Shown: positions 8,101 to 15,153 of the stretch, piece by piece
How the letters are laid out: each line of letters starts with the position of its first letter
Position numbering within the stretch: position 1 is the first letter of the stretch
Source: an uncultured bacterium
GTDB taxonomy: Bacteria; Verrucomicrobiota; Lentisphaeria; Victivallales; Victivallaceae
Reading direction: 5' to 3'
Length of the DNA stretch: 16,803 nucleotides
NCBI GenBank assembly: GCA_949286445.1
Contig: CASECL010000078.1
Span: forward strand, 1-16,803
Program-made: the position numbers and the translations under genes
The notes under the pieces: model-generated
The model's input: the letters and a program-made list of their open reading frames with translations, nothing else
Databases searched by the model: none
What the model was told of the DNA's origin: nothing

Positions 8101-9329
8101 TAAATGCCGGAAGCATTCATTCTGCCCCTCCGGCGGCTTTTTCGCCGGATTTAGGTTCGGTGTTGAAACGGGCCATGAAAATTTTTGCCGTCCGGCGTGG
8201 AAACCTCCGTACCGTTATTGCCGGCTATCCCTGGTTTCTGGACTGGGGGCGGGACACCCTGATTGCCCTGCGCGGAATGATCGCCGGGGGGATGATCCGG
8301 GAATCCGCCGACATAATCCGGACATTTGCCTCATTTGAGGAAAACGGCACCATACCCAATGTTATCCGCGGCAATGATATTTCCAACCGGGACACCTCCG
8401 ATGCGCCGCTGTGGCTGTTTGCCGCGGTTTCCAGTCTGATTGGGGAAACCGGATCCGAGGCCATTCTGGACGAAAAGTGCGGCAGCCGCAGTCTGCGGGA
8501 AGTACTGGAGTCAATAATAAAGCATTACATGTCCGGCACACCCAACGGCATTGTCATGGATAAAAAAAGTAAATTTATCTTCAGTCCGCCGCATTTCACC
8601 TGGATGGACACCAATTACCCTGCCGGCACGCCGCGCTGCGGATATCCGATTGAAATACAGGCACTCTGGTACTGTGCGCTTGAGTTTGCCGGCCGTTTCA
8701 TACCGGAATATGCCGTGACCGCCCGCGAAGTATCGGAAAATATTGAAAAATATTTCTATCACCCTGATACCGGAGAATTCGGCGACTGCATACATCTTGA
8801 TACCAATGCCGGAGCGGAAAACGGCGTACTGGACGATCACATCCGATGCAACGCCATTTTCGCCTTGACTCTGGGGGCGGTAAAGACGCCGGAAAAACAG
8901 TTTGCCATTCTGCGCCAGAGTGAATGCCTGATCGTGCCCGGCGGCATCAGGAGCCTGGCCGACCGGCCGGTGAAATATCCCCTCGGCATTGATTACAACG
9001 GCAGAAGATTGAACGACGAACACCATCCTTATATAGGTATTTACCGTGGGCCGGAGGATACTTCAAGAAAATTATCCTACCATAACGGTTGTGTCTGGCT
9101 CTGGGTGTTTCCCTCCTACTGCGAAGCAATGTATGATCTTGGCGGTCCGGCGGAAAAGGAGCGGTCAAGACAGCTGCTGGGGTCGGTAAAATATTTTCTG
9201 GAAAGTGCTTCACCGGGACAGCTGCCGGAAATTGCGGACGGGGATTATCCGCACCGGCCGCAGGGGTGTACCGCCCAGGCCTGGAGCGTAACGGAGTTTT
9301 ACCGGGTATGGAATAAAATTTTTTCATAA
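5163..9329 (+). CDS. Bifunctional glycogen debranching enzyme: GH13 glucanotransferase-like plus GH133 amylo-alpha-1,6-glucosidase
   Basis: This 1388-residue protein carries two glycoside hydrolase domains. An N-terminal beta region (1-125) precedes a GH13 alpha-amylase barrel (about 128-450) with all four conserved regions: DLPVNH (248-253), GFRCD with nucleophile Asp321, FLLEG with acid/base Glu350, and ETHDN with His408 and Asp409. A middle stretch of about 450 residues (550-995) looks like beta-rich linker domains without a motif I know. The C-terminal GH133 (GDE_C) part starts near 1000: AGYPWFLDWGRDTLIALRG (1020-1038), TWMDTNYP (1146-1153), YHNGCVWLW (1306-1314) and GQLPEIADGD (1352-1361), where Glu1356 is a likely catalytic base. 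The order matches eukaryotic AGL/Gdb1 (about 1500 residues), which moves a maltosyl stub and then hydrolyses the alpha-1,6 branch. There is no signal peptide, so it should be cytoplasmic. It lies 8 nt after the MFS gene. Activities of each half are inferred. Confidence 0.88.
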   Translation: MRIEQKAVPGGIIYYRGDAVTFHCRVTPPIPGNAFLRTNLNHAAFIREEEIVFTETGRPRPDRSWRDLPMKPGDTPGEYELTLPLCETGFFEGKCCFMPSGGERLLWPEGDNLILKVEPEFTAGGNLIYNAFVRQFGPHPSARENVEAGKLEEAGFHTVPPSGHFRDVIKKLDLIFDWLDSSILQLLPVHPAPVLYGKMGDYGSPFAATDYFAVDSAYAEFDRAATPMEQFVELIDAVHSRGGRIFLDLPVNHTGWASKVQQSHPEYFVRGEDGVFESPGAWGVVWEDLCKLDYSKKEVMFFMAEVFLFWCRKGVDGFRCDAGYMVPERAWRYISSKVRREFPDTIFLLEGLGGDPMVQNRLLRQGKLNWAYSELFQNYSKEEITSYWSRMAQLEKDNGLMINFAETHDNLRLAEKGENYARMRTVLCALLSDNGGFGFANGVEFFAREKIDVHKNSFIPWDNPVNQVDLIGSLQRLMKNSPLFHAGAEVKIVPSPGNTLAIRRSAEGKTLLGLINLDCANASKAEFSRADFDPEAPADLLSNQKLKLEKSGENYALHLPPGGFALIGEENVSYTRSGLIEQRRFRAGALEIWRFFHGDQPLENRETAEELGEKYRRDPAESCREIAGTKFPPVVNYSLPSDNRRLVMLPDNSVLLISSEDAFSLNLHDGEKVIHSSRSIFNGSVHFMTVALPPSEKLRGRELGLSFCLFHHDGVKRTSGRILLLEKGHKNMLETVYSPRQVKEKNLCFLHADTHGGMSQIRAEWGRLYSKYDAMLAANLDPSLPVDRTVVLSRCRMWLNNREYSQEISIENLLEFSVLPPDRAKWRFEVQAGQGKKVRLVIEFAGADGGDKVFLNLVRLEGKGGDGMLDDSEKVNLIVRPDVDNRINHNLTKAYAGAEKAFPGAVSAGENFFNFALGNGNALHLVSSRGRFISAPEWQYMVNLEQEELYGQEHQTDVFSPGYFEIPMLGGQTVTLAADVNAGSIHSAPPAAFSPDLGSVLKRAMKIFAVRRGNLRTVIAGYPWFLDWGRDTLIALRGMIAGGMIRESADIIRTFASFEENGTIPNVIRGNDISNRDTSDAPLWLFAAVSSLIGETGSEAILDEKCGSRSLREVLESIIKHYMSGTPNGIVMDKKSKFIFSPPHFTWMDTNYPAGTPRCGYPIEIQALWYCALEFAGRFIPEYAVTAREVSENIEKYFYHPDTGEFGDCIHLDTNAGAENGVLDDHIRCNAIFALTLGAVKTPEKQFAILRQSECLIVPGGIRSLADRPVKYPLGIDYNGRRLNDEHHPYIGIYRGPEDTSRKLSYHNGCVWLWVFPSYCEAMYDLGGPAEKERSRQLLGSVKYFLESASPGQLPEIADGDYPHRPQGCTAQAWSVTEFYRVWNKIFS

Positions 9330-9373
9330 ATGACATAACATAACAGACAATAAAACATGAAAGGCAGAAAAAA

Positions 9374-10147
9374 ATGATCAAACCGGGTATTTGCAGTATC
9401 ACTTTGGCGAAATCTTCCCCTGAAACCGTAATTGAAACCGCCGTCAAGGGCGGACTTTCCGGCATCGAATGGTGGGGGAAAGCCGGTCACCTTCCCATGG
9501 GCGATACCGCCGCCGCGGAAAAACTGGGAAAAATGACCCGTGATGCCGGACTGGAACCGGCAGTTTACGGTTCCTATTACCGGATCGGGGCAACGACGGG
9601 AGATTTGAATGCACTTATCGACACCACTTTGGCTCTGGGAGCCAAAAAGGCCAGGGTATGGGCGTCTGATACCGGCTTCAATCCTCATGACAAGGCCAGA
9701 GTGGAAGCCTTTGCAGCTGATTTGCAGCGGGCCGGAGACGCAGCGGGCAAAGCGGGGATAAAACTCAGCATTGAACACCACATGAATACCTTTACCGACT
9801 GCTATTACGGAGTGGATTATGTGATGAATCAGACGGTTCATCCGGATGTCCAGCTCTCCTGGCAGCCGCCTCACGGCTTCAGCACGGTGGATCTGGAAAA
9901 CAGTCTGCTTCAGGTACTGCCCCGGCTGGGCCTGATCCATACTTTCACCTGGAGTTACACCTGGGGTACCAATCCGTATGTCCGGCTGGCCTGGCAGGAC
10001 GGAGCCGGAGCATGGCGTAAATATTTCGGCATTGCCAGAGATGTGGACTGCTATGCGATGATTGAATTTACCCGCAATGACGATCCAGCCTGTGCGCTGG
10101 AGGATGCGCTGGCACTGAAGAAAGTTCTCGGGGAAATAAATGGCTGA
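9374..10147 (+). CDS. Sugar phosphate isomerase/epimerase-like TIM-barrel protein
   Basis: The 257-residue product belongs to the xylose isomerase-like TIM barrel / AP endonuclease family 2 superfamily, whose members isomerise or epimerise sugars or related polyols with a divalent metal. Strand-end residues fitting the metal site are Glu134 (SIEHH), His189 (IHTFTW) and Glu231 (MIEFT). At the usual Asp/His position this protein has LSWQPPHG (161-168), where Gln164 or His167 would have to serve. The first strand is GICSITLA, and IEWWG (31-35) carries the early conserved Glu. An AAGG lies 9 nt before the ATG. The gene starts 44 nt after the debranching enzyme with no terminator between, and overlaps the next gene by 8 nt, so it is tightly coupled to the URO-D-fold gene. 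Substrate unknown. Confidence 0.8.
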   Translation: MIKPGICSITLAKSSPETVIETAVKGGLSGIEWWGKAGHLPMGDTAAAEKLGKMTRDAGLEPAVYGSYYRIGATTGDLNALIDTTLALGAKKARVWASDTGFNPHDKARVEAFAADLQRAGDAAGKAGIKLSIEHHMNTFTDCYYGVDYVMNQTVHPDVQLSWQPPHGFSTVDLENSLLQVLPRLGLIHTFTWSYTWGTNPYVRLAWQDGAGAWRKYFGIARDVDCYAMIEFTRNDDPACALEDALALKKVLGEING

Positions 10148-11084
10148 ATTACCTTTTGCTCCGGCGATATACGAGCACAAGGCAAAGCTTATTGATGTCT
10201 TGCCCTATCCGGTTTCCCGCTCGGCTGAACTGATTGCCGGAGCGATGAAACGGGAAATGGAAGTTTACGCTCCGGCTTACCTCACCGTGGGTCTGGATAT
10301 ATATAACCTGGAAATCGAGGCGATGGGCGGCCGGGTGGAAGACCGGGGAAATGCCTGTCCGGAACTGGCCGATCTGCCGCCGGATTTTCAAGTGAAACTG
10401 CCGGATTTCCAGCGGGACGGCAGATTTGAACTTATGCTTGAAGCGGCAGAGAAAGTCAGCAAATTCTGCGGCGGCACTCCCCTGCGGGTGGCGGCAACCG
10501 GTCCGGTAACTCTGGCGGCCAAAATTACCGGGGCGGAAAATCTGCTGATCGATCTTTTTACCGGAGAAGAAAAAGCCCTTGAGCTTCTGGATAAATGCCA
10601 GGCCGTTTCCCGGGGCTGGCTGGCAGGAATACGGGAAAAGGGATTTGATGCAATTGTATTTGACTCCATGGCGTCTCCGCCGCTGTTCAGCCCGGACTTG
10701 TATGCAGAACACATTCTGCCGAAACACCGGGAACTGATGGACTTTCTCGCTGCTTCCGGCCAGGAGGAACGTGAACTGGTAATGGGGGGTGACACTGCCC
10801 CGATAGCCGGTCTGCTGCGGGAAAGCGGAGCCAATATTCTGCTGTGTGACTTTGCGGCTGATGCCGCGGCGTGGAAGGCGGCGTTCGGAGATGACACCGA
10901 TTTCCGTATCCGGCGCAATCTCGGCATTTCGCTGCTGGACGGCACGGATTATCCGGCTAAAGCGGCAACCTTCCGGAAAGAGGCGGAAAACTTTACCAAT
11001 CCTATTATCGGCAGCGGCATTCTGCCCTGGGATTTTGAGCCGGAAAAACTGCTGGGACTGGTTCAGGAAATCCGCCGGGGATAA
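10140..11084 (+). CDS. Uroporphyrinogen decarboxylase-fold protein, MtaA/CmuA-like branch, zinc site missing
   Basis: This 314-residue protein has the URO-D (UroD/MtaA) TIM-barrel pattern: GLDIYNLEIEAMGG (51-64), ATGPVTLAAKITG (119-131), FDSMASPPLFSP (174-185) and GGDTAPI (216-222). It lacks the N-terminal Arg-rich motif of true HemE, so heme synthesis is unlikely. The closest known style is the methyltransferase branch, which moves methyl groups between a corrinoid protein and a thiol or folate using zinc held by a His-x-Cys motif plus a later Cys. Here the His-x-Cys place reads Val214-Met-Gly216, and the 289-300 segment that should hold the last Cys has none. It therefore cannot bind zinc in the known way. 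It overlaps the preceding TIM-barrel gene by 8 nt, with GGGG 6 nt before its ATG. The exported B12-type binding protein gene follows after 17 nt. Function unassigned. Confidence 0.75.
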   Translation: MAELPFAPAIYEHKAKLIDVLPYPVSRSAELIAGAMKREMEVYAPAYLTVGLDIYNLEIEAMGGRVEDRGNACPELADLPPDFQVKLPDFQRDGRFELMLEAAEKVSKFCGGTPLRVAATGPVTLAAKITGAENLLIDLFTGEEKALELLDKCQAVSRGWLAGIREKGFDAIVFDSMASPPLFSPDLYAEHILPKHRELMDFLAASGQEERELVMGGDTAPIAGLLRESGANILLCDFAADAAAWKAAFGDDTDFRIRRNLGISLLDGTDYPAKAATFRKEAENFTNPIIGSGILPWDFEPEKLLGLVQEIRRG

Positions 11085-11101
11085 GGGGTAGCTGAAGCAG
11101 G

Positions 11102-12019
11102 ATGAAACTGATTTTTAAAATTTTTGCCGCCGTTTCAGGCGTGGTCATTATCCTATCCTCCGGTATTGCCGGAGCGGCAAACACCACGGGAAACCGTCCG
11201 CTGAAAGACGGCAATGGCGGAGCAAAAAGAGTGGTTTCACTTTCTCCGGCATTGACCGAGACCGTATTCCGGCTTGGCCGCGGCGACCGCCTGGTGGGCA
11301 GGAGCGAAGTTTGCAATTATCCGGAGGAGGTGAAAAAATTGCCGGTAGCCGGGCGTTTTGCTGAACCGGATGTGGAAAAAGTGGCATCACTGAATCCGGA
11401 TCTGGTCATTGCCAATGCCATCTACAAACCCCAGTCGGCGGAAATGCTCAGAACTCTGGGCATAAAACTGGAGGCGAAAGACTGCGGCACCGGAGATGAT
11501 TACTGCGCCTGGGTGGAAAAACTGGGCGAACTGCTCGACTGCCGGGCTTCGGCGGCGGCGGAAATAAAATCTTTCCGGAAAAAGCTTGCCGACCTGGAAA
11601 ACCGGCCGAAATTTTCCTGCAAAGTGCTCTGGCTGGTGTGGAATAAGCCCCCGATGACCGGCGGGGCCGGGTCGCTGATTGATACGGCGATAAAAACCGC
11701 CGGAGGCGAAAATGTGGCAGGAAAGGTGAAAAAATATTACTTTGAACCCTCTCTGGAGTGGCTCATGGCCGCCGAACCGGATGTGATTATCTGGAATGAA
11801 CACGGCGGATTTTCCTCTGACACCCCGCCCTGGAACACCTTTGAAGCCGTCCGGCAGGGCAGAATAATCAGTCACCTCAATCCGGACACTCTGGTCCGTC
11901 CCGGCCCCCGTTTTCCGGACGCTTTGCTGGAACTGCGGCAGGCACTGCGTCAGGCGATGAAGCTGCCGCCGGAAAAAGATGCCGCACCACGGGCGGATAT
12001 TCCCGCCGGGAAACATTAA
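11102..12019 (+). CDS. Periplasmic binding protein, BtuF-like (vitamin B12 / metal-chelate ABC uptake)
   Basis: The 305-residue product starts with a Sec signal peptide: Lys2 and Lys6, a hydrophobic core at about 7-20, and AGA before a probable cleavage near residue 25. There is no lipobox Cys, so it is soluble in the periplasm. The rest is a Peripla_BP_2 / TroA-type fold. RVVSLSPALTE (43-53), LVGRSEVCNYPEE, the Gly-Arg-Phe-Ala-Glu-Pro-Asp stretch and SLNPDLVIA follow the BtuF pattern for the first lobe, and WLMAAEPDVIIWNE the second. BtuF binds cobalamin or corrinoids; other members bind heme or siderophores, so the ligand is probable but not certain. No BtuC permease or BtuD ATPase gene is in the window, and no cobalamin riboswitch is visible upstream. 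Its place behind a URO-D-fold gene makes a corrinoid link attractive. Confidence 0.82.
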   Translation: MKLIFKIFAAVSGVVIILSSGIAGAANTTGNRPLKDGNGGAKRVVSLSPALTETVFRLGRGDRLVGRSEVCNYPEEVKKLPVAGRFAEPDVEKVASLNPDLVIANAIYKPQSAEMLRTLGIKLEAKDCGTGDDYCAWVEKLGELLDCRASAAAEIKSFRKKLADLENRPKFSCKVLWLVWNKPPMTGGAGSLIDTAIKTAGGENVAGKVKKYYFEPSLEWLMAAEPDVIIWNEHGGFSSDTPPWNTFEAVRQGRIISHLNPDTLVRPGPRFPDALLELRQALRQAMKLPPEKDAAPRADIPAGKH

Positions 12020-12044
12020 AATTTAATTGTCTTATTGGGTTACC

Positions 12045-12953
12045 ATGTACAGATTTGATATTACCAGTTCCGCGGCAACAGGTTCGAAACGCGGAGAGTT
12101 TGAACGATGCCGGGAGGAGGCGGCAAAATACCGCGGTCTTGAAATCGGCATTCAAATCCACAACAGCGCGCCGGAAAGTGAAATTGAGGAAGTTCTTTCA
12201 CTTGAAGTACCCCTCTCGCTGCACGCTCCGGTGTCCACTGCAAAATGGGCCCTCAATCTGGCCTCGGAAAATCCGGAAACACTGGACAGTGCCTGGAATA
12301 CGCTGGATAAATGCGCCGTTTTCATGCGCAGTCACGGAATAAAAAAGGCGGTTTTTCACGGTTTTCTCATGAACGACACGGTAGTAAGAAATTTCGGCAA
12401 AGACATCAGTTATGATCAGTCTTTCGGCCGTCTGTTCCGTCCGGAACTGTCATTTGACGGCCAATCCCGCTTCAACCGTGACTTCACCGGCACGGAGGAG
12501 TTTCTTCACCGCCGGGAACTGCTGAAAAATAATCTGGCTGAACTCTCCGGGCGTTATCCGGATCTGGAATTCATGATTGAGAACGATTTTCCCACTTACG
12601 GTTCCGGCAACATGCTTGCCGCCGATGCCAATTATCTGGAACACACGCTCTGTTTTGATGTGGGACACTGCTGGATAAGCTCGTATTTCATGGGCAGGGA
12701 CTTTTTCACGGAAGCGGAAGCGTTCTTTGCCGGGAAACATGTGGGTATGATGCACATTCATGCCTCGCCCTACACTGCCGCGGTGCCGAAAAACGAGTGG
12801 AATGACGGTCACCAATCCTTTGACATACCCAATCAGATGAATATGCCAAGGATTATTTCCATGGCGAAAAATTCCGGGCTTAAGTATTTTGTGCTGGAAA
12901 TTGTAAATTGCAAAGCCCAGGATGTGGAATATTTGGCTTCCCGTTTGTTTTAG
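12045..12953 (+). CDS. Xylose isomerase-like TIM-barrel protein (sugar phosphate isomerase/epimerase family)
   Basis: A second AP-endonuclease-2 / xylose isomerase-like barrel, 302 residues from the ATG at 12045. Candidate metal ligands sit at the expected strand ends: His60 (SLHAP), His105 (VFHGF), Glu179 (MIEND), Asp205 and His208 (FDVGH), His237 and His239 (HIHA), His256 and Glu285 (LEIVN). This is a fuller set than in the first barrel and recalls the endonuclease IV trinuclear arrangement, although isomerase relatives share much of it. A TTG at 12027 in frame would add six residues. I prefer the ATG because MYRFDIT begins the first beta strand, but neither start has a good ribosome site. 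It lies 25 nt after the BtuF-like gene and closes the block; the promoter of the next operon follows. Sugar isomerase/epimerase activity is inferred from family only. Confidence 0.75.
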   Translation: MYRFDITSSAATGSKRGEFERCREEAAKYRGLEIGIQIHNSAPESEIEEVLSLEVPLSLHAPVSTAKWALNLASENPETLDSAWNTLDKCAVFMRSHGIKKAVFHGFLMNDTVVRNFGKDISYDQSFGRLFRPELSFDGQSRFNRDFTGTEEFLHRRELLKNNLAELSGRYPDLEFMIENDFPTYGSGNMLAADANYLEHTLCFDVGHCWISSYFMGRDFFTEAEAFFAGKHVGMMHIHASPYTAAVPKNEWNDGHQSFDIPNQMNMPRIISMAKNSGLKYFVLEIVNCKAQDVEYLASRLF

Positions 12954-12955
12954 AT

Positions 12956-12977
12956 AATTTTTTCCCGGGAAATATTT
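12956..12977. promoter_or_regulatory. Imperfect palindrome centred on CCCGGG next to the SPFH promoter
   Basis: The arms at 12956-12966 and 12967-12977 match at 9 of 11 positions, with a perfect 12-bp core TTTCCCGGGAAA. It abuts and slightly overlaps the predicted -35 element. This position suits an operator for a dimeric regulator. With no loop it makes a poor terminator for the upstream gene. The role is speculative. Confidence 0.3.
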
Positions 12978-13004
12978 GAATTTTTCATTTCCAGAGTGTA
13001 TTAT
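12976..13004 (+). promoter_or_regulatory. Predicted sigma-70-type promoter for the SPFH operon
   Basis: TTGAAT (12976-12981) and TATTAT (12999-13004) are separated by 17 nt, the optimal spacing. A second TATTAT overlaps at 13002-13007. Transcription would start near 13011-13014, leaving a leader of about 160 nt before the ATG at 13173. The leader (13011-13172) contains no riboswitch I recognise and ends with GAGG 7 nt before the start codon. Confidence 0.6.
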
Positions 13005-13172
13005 TATGTAAAGGTGTTTCAGGATAAGCCGGACGAACATAAAACAGCTTGTTTTGAATTTCTGATTGCGCCGGGAATGTCTCTGTTGCGGCAGAAATTG
13101 CGGCTGATTTCCGGAGGGGATTTGAAAACAGATTTATTTTTGCGGTAAAACATAAAAAAACGAGGTAAAATA

Positions 13173-15119
13173 ATGGAAACCAAAGCAGAAATCCGTGCCG
13201 CGGCAGAGGCGGCGCGGGGCAAAAAACGGTCTGCGCTGTGGGGAGGTATATTCAGCGCGCTGTTTTTGCTCGTGGTAATAATTTTCGGCATTATCAGGGA
13301 GAAATTTGCCGGATCCTATGTTTTTGCGTCTGCATCAATAGCTTACGCAGTAGCATTGCTCTTTTCCATCGCCGCTTATCTGGATGGCGCATTTGCGGAA
13401 ATGGCTGCGGAAGAAGAAGAAGAAAAACAGCTTCTGGCAGAGCGTAAGGACAGTTCAATTCTGGAAGCGGGGGAAGATGTCCGCTTCACCTCCGGAAGCG
13501 CGTTGAAAAATTACCGCAGATTTGCTCCGTTTGTCTTTACGGTGCTGGGAGCGGTTTTGATTGCCTCACTGCTCTGGTATTTCAAAAACTCAATTTCCTC
13601 CCGTCAGGCCGAAGATATTCTCCGCCCGGACAACGCCATGCATGCCACACTGCTTTCGGTAATGATGCTTTTCGGCAGCGTTTTTGCCGGCGCGTTCTTC
13701 CTCGGTCAATCCAGAACTCCGGCTTACCGGCTGCTGCGCCCGGTAGGGGGGTATCTTATTGCCGGATTTGTGGTCATGGTGCTGGCGGTATTGACAGATC
13801 TGGGATTTTACAATCAGAAAAATTTTGACTCACTGGCATTTACCATATCTTTCTGGATGTTTGCGGTGCTGGGAGCTGAGCTCATCCTGGGTATGATAAT
13901 TGAATTTTACCGTCCCCGCTCTGCGGAAGAGCCGCGGCCGCTTTATGAAAGCCGTCTGCTGTCGCTTTTTACTGAACCCGGCGGAGTGATGAGAAACCTT
14001 TCCGATGCGCTGGATTACCAGTTCGGTTTCAAGCTGTCCAAGACCTGGCTTTACAGCTTTACCGAACAATCCATTCTGCCGCTGCTAGTGATATTTCTGG
14101 CGGTGTTCTGGCTCAGCACCTCACTTTATGAAGTCCAGCCAGGAGAACAGGGCGTGCGTGAGTGTTTCGGCCGGGTGACCAGCGAACCGCTTCCCAGCGG
14201 AGTGTATCTTGCACTTCCGCGCCCGTTTGGACAAATCAGAACTGTAAACTGCGATACCATACGCAATTTTACCATTGGAGTAAAACACGATGATTCAGGA
14301 AAAGACGACCGGATAAGCTCAGTAGTGCTCTGGACGGAAAGTCATTTGAAAAATGAAACCAATTACGTTGTCGCTGCTGAACCAACCAGCCGGGAAAAAA
14401 GCAATGATACGGCGGCCAAGCTGTCGGAACAGCTGGCGCATCCGATTTCATTTGTCGGCTTTTCTGTTCCGATTCAGTACCGGGTGAAAGATATTATGGC
14501 TTATTTGTATCACTCGGAAAGACCGGATGAGACATTGCGCAATTTTGCCGAACAGGTGATGATTGAATACCTTGCCGGGACGACACTTGATAAACTTCTC
14601 AACGAGGAGCGCATGACCACGGAACATAATATCCATGAACGGCTTCAGCGTCTGGCTGACGCCGGAAACCTCGGGGTGGAGATTATCGCGGTAAACCTGC
14701 TTGACCTGCATCCTCCGGTGGGAGATGTGTCCAAAGCTTACCAGGAAGTCATAGGAGCCATTGAGAAAAAAGAGACCATGATTCTCGAAGCTCAGACCTA
14801 TGCCGCCAAAGTGGTTCCGGAGGCAAAGAGCACTGCCCAGGCTATCCTTTCCGAAGCGGAAAGCCATCGTTATTCAGTAACTCAGGTGGCAGCGGCGGAA
14901 AAGGAACTTTTTGAACGCCAGCTGACCGGATTTTCCCGCTCTCCTGAAATTTACCGGCTGAACGCCTATCTGCGGGTATGGGAGAAAGAGGCCATGCCGA
15001 TACGTAAATATTTAATCAGCTCAAAGCTGAAAAATGAGATATATGAACTCAATTTTGAGGAGAAGGAACGCCTTGATCTTATCGATGCCGACCTCTCAAC
15101 TCTGGTAGAGAAAAAATAA
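13173..15119 (+). CDS. Polytopic SPFH/band 7 protein (HflK-related), first gene of an SPFH cluster
   Basis: A 648-residue membrane protein. Seven hydrophobic segments are visible at about 21-42, 48-70, 117-137, 157-178, 190-210, 220-244 and 299-318. An acidic run of Glu (80-84) lies in the loop after segment two. The last segment leads straight into an SPFH domain: VQPGEQGVRECFGRV (321-335), PSGVYLALP (341-349) and a typical body through GVEIIAVNLLDLHPP (501-515). An Ala/Glu-rich coiled coil follows (about 525-585) before a C-terminal tail. With a cytoplasmic N-terminus, seven crossings put the SPFH part outside the inner membrane, as in HflK/HflC. HflK proper has one segment and about 420 residues, so this is a large variant. 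SPFH proteins form ring- or cage-like membrane assemblies, HflKC around the protease FtsH. It begins the operon (GAGG 7 nt before ATG), 34 nt before the HflC-like gene. Confidence 0.82.
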   Translation: METKAEIRAAAEAARGKKRSALWGGIFSALFLLVVIIFGIIREKFAGSYVFASASIAYAVALLFSIAAYLDGAFAEMAAEEEEEKQLLAERKDSSILEAGEDVRFTSGSALKNYRRFAPFVFTVLGAVLIASLLWYFKNSISSRQAEDILRPDNAMHATLLSVMMLFGSVFAGAFFLGQSRTPAYRLLRPVGGYLIAGFVVMVLAVLTDLGFYNQKNFDSLAFTISFWMFAVLGAELILGMIIEFYRPRSAEEPRPLYESRLLSLFTEPGGVMRNLSDALDYQFGFKLSKTWLYSFTEQSILPLLVIFLAVFWLSTSLYEVQPGEQGVRECFGRVTSEPLPSGVYLALPRPFGQIRTVNCDTIRNFTIGVKHDDSGKDDRISSVVLWTESHLKNETNYVVAAEPTSREKSNDTAAKLSEQLAHPISFVGFSVPIQYRVKDIMAYLYHSERPDETLRNFAEQVMIEYLAGTTLDKLLNEERMTTEHNIHERLQRLADAGNLGVEIIAVNLLDLHPPVGDVSKAYQEVIGAIEKKETMILEAQTYAAKVVPEAKSTAQAILSEAESHRYSVTQVAAAEKELFERQLTGFSRSPEIYRLNAYLRVWEKEAMPIRKYLISSKLKNEIYELNFEEKERLDLIDADLSTLVEKK

Positions 15120-15153
15120 TCATATAAATAAAACCTACGGAAAGCAAGAGATC

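Noticed and set aside
9299..10180. Long open frame on the minus strand (293 codons) opposite the first TIM barrel
   Set aside because: It is the antisense shadow of a clear family gene, has no family resemblance itself and no ribosome site. Similar antisense frames occur across the window because of codon bias.
12027..12044. TTG start that would extend the second TIM barrel by six residues
   Set aside because: No better ribosome site than the ATG at 12045, and the first beta strand starts at the ATG. This remains uncertain.
12956..12977. Palindrome read as a terminator for the upstream cassette
   Set aside because: The perfect core leaves no loop, the resulting stem would be short, and no clean T run follows it.
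13077..13148. Possible 23-codon leader ORF in the SPFH leader (ATG at 13077, TAA at 13146)
   Set aside because: It has no clear ribosome site and no recognisable attenuation hairpin. An ORF this short is expected by chance; conservation in relatives would be needed.
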